A DNA stretch of 64,000 nt from Pegea sp. RAD2-039 (taxonomy: Eukaryota; Chordata; Thaliacea; Salpida; Salpidae), in contig JAQGEQ010000332.1 of the NCBI GenBank assembly GCA_034620365.1, positions 124,001-188,000 on the forward strand, read 5' to 3'. Numbering within the stretch: position 1 is the first letter of the stretch; each line of letters starts with the position of its first letter. This document shows positions 59,459-64,000 of the stretch, piece after piece. Position numbers and translations under genes: made by a program. The notes beneath the pieces were generated by a model. It was not told where the DNA came from, made no database searches, and saw only the letters and a program-made list of their open reading frames with translations.

Positions 59459-61678
59459 ATGGATACAACAAAAGTTTTTCATTATTCTTCATGTTTGAAA
59501 GTATTTCCTTTAAAAGATCATCATTTTTATATTGTTAAATGCAATTTACTGAAAAGTGCACAGCAGCATTTGTTGGGTGAAGCTTTCCAACAAACTTGTT
59601 TTAACGTAGATAATATTGTTAGTAATTTGGACGATAATCTTATTGGAAAATTGTTGAAAAAACAAAACGTAGCCTTAGCTGGACATGTTTACTGGGTTTC
59701 AATAGATGATGACAAACTCAGTATATCAGAATTAAAAAACTTTAAAGTTGAAAGTGAAGAACTTGAAAAGGTGGTCGCTGATTTGTTGTTTCGACTTGGT
59801 TTTGAATATGCAAAAATGAAGTTTAAAAGTATAGAAGAATTTTTTGTTTGTCTTGAAATGTTAAAACATTTTCTTTTCATTTCTAACAAACTCCAAAATT
59901 GTCAAACTTTTTGGAAAAAGAGAGTATTAGCATTATCTGCTTTTATTTGTCTAATTTCAGACTCGCTGTCTAAAACTGATAAAAGTAGTCCTGATGCAAA
60001 TGCTAAACTTCAATCAATTGTTGAACAGTTTTCATTGATTTCAAATGACTGCATCACAAGATCAATTAAACTCGAATCATCTTTACACCATCATTATACG
60101 TTGCTTTCATTTTTAGATTGTTCTGTTTTCCAACTGATTGCACCTGATATCAGTGAGTTAGAAGTTCAATGTTATAAAGATCATATTTTTAATATGATGG
60201 GAAAAGTGTTTTACATTGAAATGATTTTACATTTTGAAAGAGAATACAAAGAAGTTTTAAATAGTTCAGTCACTCACTGCGGAAAATTTTTATATGACGT
60301 AATCACTAACAACTATACTAATAGAACTGACTCAATAATGGTTTCACTTGAATCTAAAAGGTTTTTTTCCTTTCTAATTATTTCCTTAAAGGTGCTAATT
60401 TCAGCCAAACTTATCAATTATGTCTTGTTTACATCTTCTGCTATTAGAATTAAAGATAATTTTGAATTTAATCCAAAAGTTTATAAACATTTTGACTTTC
60501 TCGAAACTACTAAATTAACATCATTAAATGTTGAGAAAGAAAACGGAATGGAAAAATTTAACAGTCTGAAATTGTTGTCTGAGCAGCTACATTGGATATC
60601 TAGATTGTCTTATCAAGTTGTTAGCTATAACAAAATATTTTTTTCATTTATAAACATCTACATTGTTATAAAAAATCATCTACGTAGAGAATTATCAAAA
60701 TACTTCGAGGTATTTCAGCAAGTTGTATTGGGTCCAAATGTAGATGATATATTTGACAGTGAAAGTTTCCAGAGACTAAAGCCTGCTACAAGCTATCTGA
60801 TGAAAATTCTAAAGTTTGCTGGCCTAATTGATTTATTCAAAACTGAGCTATTGATTACGTTTGAAAGGTTATTGAGAAAGTGTATAAGAACTAAAAATAA
60901 AACAGTATTAAACTCCTTATTATCACAAGTTTGGGAAGAGGTAAATGATTACATTGAGCAAATTATGATTAAAGAAAAGAAATTTTTAGACCTTTATAAG
61001 GATGACTTTACTATTTTGTTATTTCTCGTGGAAAATAAATTCTTTTTTCAATTTGGATTAAAGACTAAGCAAACAAAATCGTTTGTTGAATGTACAACAG
61101 CTTTGCCTTTATCCATTTTATCGAAAATTGAGACATCACAACTTCTGCAACTACTTAGCACTTATTTAAATATGATGAAGCATTCACATACATGTGACTA
61201 CTTAAGTTACAAAATCAAATATTACAAACTCACAGAAAAAATCATTAAACTTATACAAACATTGAGTTTTGTGTTAGCAAATTCGTCAATCAGCCTAAGT
61301 GAATATGGAAAACTTGAGGAGTTTTTCATTGAAAGTATTACTTTTTGTCAACGTTTAAGCTGGGCTAGAGGACGCTTATATGTATTTAGTTGTTGGTTTG
61401 ACATATTAAACTGTTTTTCTAACAAAAACCATGAGAGAGTAATCTTTGGTTACAAAATGTTAACTGAAATGTTACAGAATTTTACAAAAAATTCAGAATT
61501 CATAATAATCAATCAGCATATTGATTATTTTGTTGAAAGTTTGTTTGAAAAGTGCAGAGTAAACTCGCATAAAATCATGGAACGATTAAATCTTTGTCCA
61601 AAGTCAAAGCACAGAAATTCTATCAAAAGGGCATTGGAAAAGATTGACCAAGCTAAAAATATTTTTTATACTCGTTAG
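59459..61678 (+). CDS. Intronless 739-residue protein of unknown family
   Basis: A single uninterrupted frame starts at ATGGATACAAC (A at the -3 position) and ends CTCGTTAG. It is the longest frame in the window and has the codon usage of the other AT-rich genes here. The protein is rich in Leu, Phe, Lys, Ser and Glu with short amphipathic segments throughout, consistent with an all-helical, repeat-type fold. I see no signal peptide, no clear membrane helix, no zinc-binding cysteine pattern and no nucleotide-binding motif. Features that might help a search are ISELEVQCYKDHIFNMMGKV near 235, RLKPATSYLMKILKFAGLID near 440, and SWARGRLYVFSCWFDILNCF near 640. It could be a large helical scaffold of the genome-maintenance or trafficking type, but I do not recognise it. 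An intronless gene of this length among intron-rich neighbours could also be an old retrocopy. An AATAAA at 61943-61948 may be its polyadenylation signal. Confidence 0.75.
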   Translation: MDTTKVFHYSSCLKVFPLKDHHFYIVKCNLLKSAQQHLLGEAFQQTCFNVDNIVSNLDDNLIGKLLKKQNVALAGHVYWVSIDDDKLSISELKNFKVESEELEKVVADLLFRLGFEYAKMKFKSIEEFFVCLEMLKHFLFISNKLQNCQTFWKKRVLALSAFICLISDSLSKTDKSSPDANAKLQSIVEQFSLISNDCITRSIKLESSLHHHYTLLSFLDCSVFQLIAPDISELEVQCYKDHIFNMMGKVFYIEMILHFEREYKEVLNSSVTHCGKFLYDVITNNYTNRTDSIMVSLESKRFFSFLIISLKVLISAKLINYVLFTSSAIRIKDNFEFNPKVYKHFDFLETTKLTSLNVEKENGMEKFNSLKLLSEQLHWISRLSYQVVSYNKIFFSFINIYIVIKNHLRRELSKYFEVFQQVVLGPNVDDIFDSESFQRLKPATSYLMKILKFAGLIDLFKTELLITFERLLRKCIRTKNKTVLNSLLSQVWEEVNDYIEQIMIKEKKFLDLYKDDFTILLFLVENKFFFQFGLKTKQTKSFVECTTALPLSILSKIETSQLLQLLSTYLNMMKHSHTCDYLSYKIKYYKLTEKIIKLIQTLSFVLANSSISLSEYGKLEEFFIESITFCQRLSWARGRLYVFSCWFDILNCFSNKNHERVIFGYKMLTEMLQNFTKNSEFIIINQHIDYFVESLFEKCRVNSHKIMERLNLCPKSKHRNSIKRALEKIDQAKNIFYTR

Positions 61679-63350
61679 TTTCATATAGTTGACAAGAATG
61701 CTGATCCTTTGAAAAGAAACCATTGATAAAATTAAGTAAGAAAAGTCCTTTAAAACAAATAACTTGAATAATCGGTTAATTCTGAACTTGTTTTATTTAG
61801 ATAGTAATGATAATCTTGTCTGTAGCCTAAACTTTCATTGTTTTGTTTTTTAAATTATATATTTAATAATGTAGAAAAGTAGAGTGGTTTTACATTGTAA
61901 AAGTGGCTGGTTTAAGCCAATTGATTTAACAACGCAAGAAATAATAAAGAAATAGAATATAAATTACTAATTGTAGTTTTTTTTTTAAATATACCAGCCA
62001 GCTTACCACCACATTTCCAGTTAAACATTTTTATTTGTCATTACGTTATGTTCACAATAACTATAAGCATATTTTATTTTCTAATTTCATTATTTTCCAA
62101 AAATTGATATCAGTTACCCTATTACCAAAAATCACTTATCACTAAAAAAATAAATTTATGATATATAGACACACAAAAACAGCAAGTACATACAGCTACC
62201 ACAAATGCAGTGTAACTTTAAATTCTTCTATTTCTCTTTTTTTTTTGAAATATTGTAGTAGTTACAATCAACATCGTTTTTAAACTTTTCTCCTAACTGC
62301 TCCTTGATCTACAAAACTTCACAAACGCTAGAGAGCAGTGAAGAGAACTAACCAACTAATCTTAATGACGACATCATAAGAGAAGCACATCTCTAGCTCT
62401 TCTAAATATTCTATTCTAAAAAATAAAATGAAAATCTAATACAATAATATAATATTCTAAATATGAAAATATTTTAAATTTAAAGATATATTTCCAGGTA
62501 AAAATTTATTTAAGTTACAAAGTTTAATTCTTTAATTTGTAGATATAAATGTCAAAAATAAAAATAAAATTTATCAGAAATCTACCAGCTTTTTCATTTT
62601 TCACATTGGTTAGAAGCATTTCTCGATAACATTATTTTAAAAAGATCTAATGTAATAAATTTACCCGATGCAAAATTTGCTTGGAGTAACAAAGCAGCGA
62701 AAAAACTTAGATTTCTACTCAGAATTAAGGTATAATGATTTTACGCATGCATAACAAACAAAGGGAAAAACATTTTTAAATCGTTCAATTGTTTTGAATT
62801 CATAAAATTAGCTCAACAATTTTACTGTAGCACTAAATCAGAAGCTGCTGTGGTTACTGAAAGTTTTAAGTTACAAAAATTAAAATAAAAAGTAAAATAA
62901 AAACCAATAAAAGTTGCTTTGACTCGCTATTTATTCATGAGTGTATTTTTATCAAAGGAATCTTGTTTTTTTTGTAGATCAACAGTAACCCTGAAAAATA
63001 TCTACAAATTAGAATAGCGCAATATTTTAATCAAAGTAAAATTTTAAAACGAGTGTTTCTTGAAAATGTGATAAAAGATTTTGATTCAGTGTCTCTGAAT
63101 TACCTCGTGTTCAAATTATTCTGCTAATTTTGGAAATTTTAAAACTAGATCGATAATATGATATGTTAAGATCGAAAATTACTCGATAATTCCGCTTACT
63201 AAGCCAGGAATAGTACTGGAACACCTTCGGATATTTTACCACTTTTAATTTTAGAAAATTTGTTAAATTGATTAGAAATTTAAAGATCTAAAAAAAAGTT
63301 TGATGCACATATTGGCACCAATTTTTGTAAACGCCATAACTACTCTAGAA
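61679..63350. other. AT-rich region without a recognisable gene
   Basis: A GC-richer open island at about 62655-62730 on the plus strand has no partner and no family match. Nothing else was found. Confidence 0.4.
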
Positions 63351-63620
63351 CTATAATCTTATATAAAGAATATATAGAGCATCAAATATTAACACAGATC
63401 CATAATTGATGACTAGACTTAGATTGATATTGATTATAACCATAAAATTCCAGATATGTATCAGTCCTGAGATCATTCCACACCACAATGCCACTAATCT
63501 TTTTTGAAAAAATAAATCTGTATAAAACTTGAACCAAAACATAGAATATTTTCACCAATGATTTGTTGGAACGTCTCTGCAATTGGTCAAAACCATTAAT
63601 CAATTCTGCTATTCATGTTG
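63351..63620 (-). mobile_element. Possible decayed transposase fragment
   Basis: Two overlapping minus-strand frames, broken by indels, together have the look of an old coding region. The pieces FWFKFYTDL, IHIWNFMV and INYGSVLIFDALY weakly recall the central part of piggyBac-type transposases (a K-F-G-x-K-x-W region, then YLWNF and a DYG.G..V.D.L segment). No catalytic aspartates can be placed, and I give this only as a candidate. Confidence 0.2.
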
Positions 63621-64000
63621 TGAGAAGTTTTTCCAAAAACTTTATTCAATTTTTATTTACATTCATTGATGATAAAATTATTCAAAATCCATAAATTTAA
63701 TAACTTATAAGAGGTATTGAATCTATCAAAGATATGCTGTTCGCAGAATTTGTCACCATCAAAGTGAAATTGATGATGTCACTTATCAGTGAGATCAGAC
63801 GTTTTGTCATTTGCAACTGATTCTGATCTTTTCTCAAAATTCTATTGAAACAGCAAAATTGTATATTGAGAATTTTAAAGAATTCTCCTATTCTAGCTGA
63901 GAACCTCTTATACTAATTTACTTTTCTGCTGATCGATGACAGAGATAAGTTTGTTAACCAATTAGCCAACGTTTTTCTTTACTTTTGTCCTTATTCATAT

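Overview
This window is a stretch of AT-rich, gene-poor eukaryotic nuclear DNA, almost certainly from an invertebrate animal. The reasons are intron-containing genes with canonical GT/AG junctions and mostly short introns (44 to about 330 bases), AATAAA signals just after stop codons, a CCN-family matricellular protein, a TGF-beta type I receptor-like ectodomain, a UHRF1-like SRA protein, and CR1/L2-type LINE sequence. I cannot name the species or phylum from sequence alone.

Layout. 0-8 kb: LINE relic at 2.3 kb; receptor-like gene copy A on the minus strand (4.4-5.3 kb) inside a 2.4-kb duplicated block; a 1.1-kb tandem duplication (6.0-7.8 kb). 9-16 kb: dispersed repeats, an orphan last exon of the receptor family (copy B, 12.3 kb), and a 3'-truncated LINE with ORF1 and a frameshifted ORF2 (12.8-15.6 kb). 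17-18.4 kb: a small four-helix membrane protein gene, MARVEL-like, plus strand. 19.0-19.7 kb: an 11-bp minisatellite with no C on the plus strand. 22.5-23.2 kb: two open segments of an unrecognised membrane protein. 25.3-33.0 kb: a 7.6-kb satellite of 30-bp units, with an older outlier at 33.7-34.0 kb. 35.6-38.5 kb: a seven-exon UHRF1-like gene with an N-terminal ubiquitin-like region, a PIP-box-like motif and a C-terminal SRA-like domain but no RING. 42.3-42.8 kb: an RING-H2 gene, minus strand. 47.0-48.0 kb: a four-exon CCN gene without the VWC module, minus strand. 51.0-53.3 kb: a 13-bp minisatellite. 53.6-56.0 kb: the second full receptor-like gene (copy C). 59.5-61.7 kb: an intronless 739-residue ORF of unknown family. 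The rest is AT-rich DNA in which I see no gene.

There is no operon logic here. The most striking content is the family of kinase-less TGF-beta type I receptor-like proteins (ectodomain, one membrane helix, tail of about 25-36 residues), which resembles the BAMBI type of pseudoreceptor in layout, and the RING-less UHRF1-like protein with a DNMT1-style PCNA-binding motif. Exon models were built by hand from splice signals and phase; they need transcript support.
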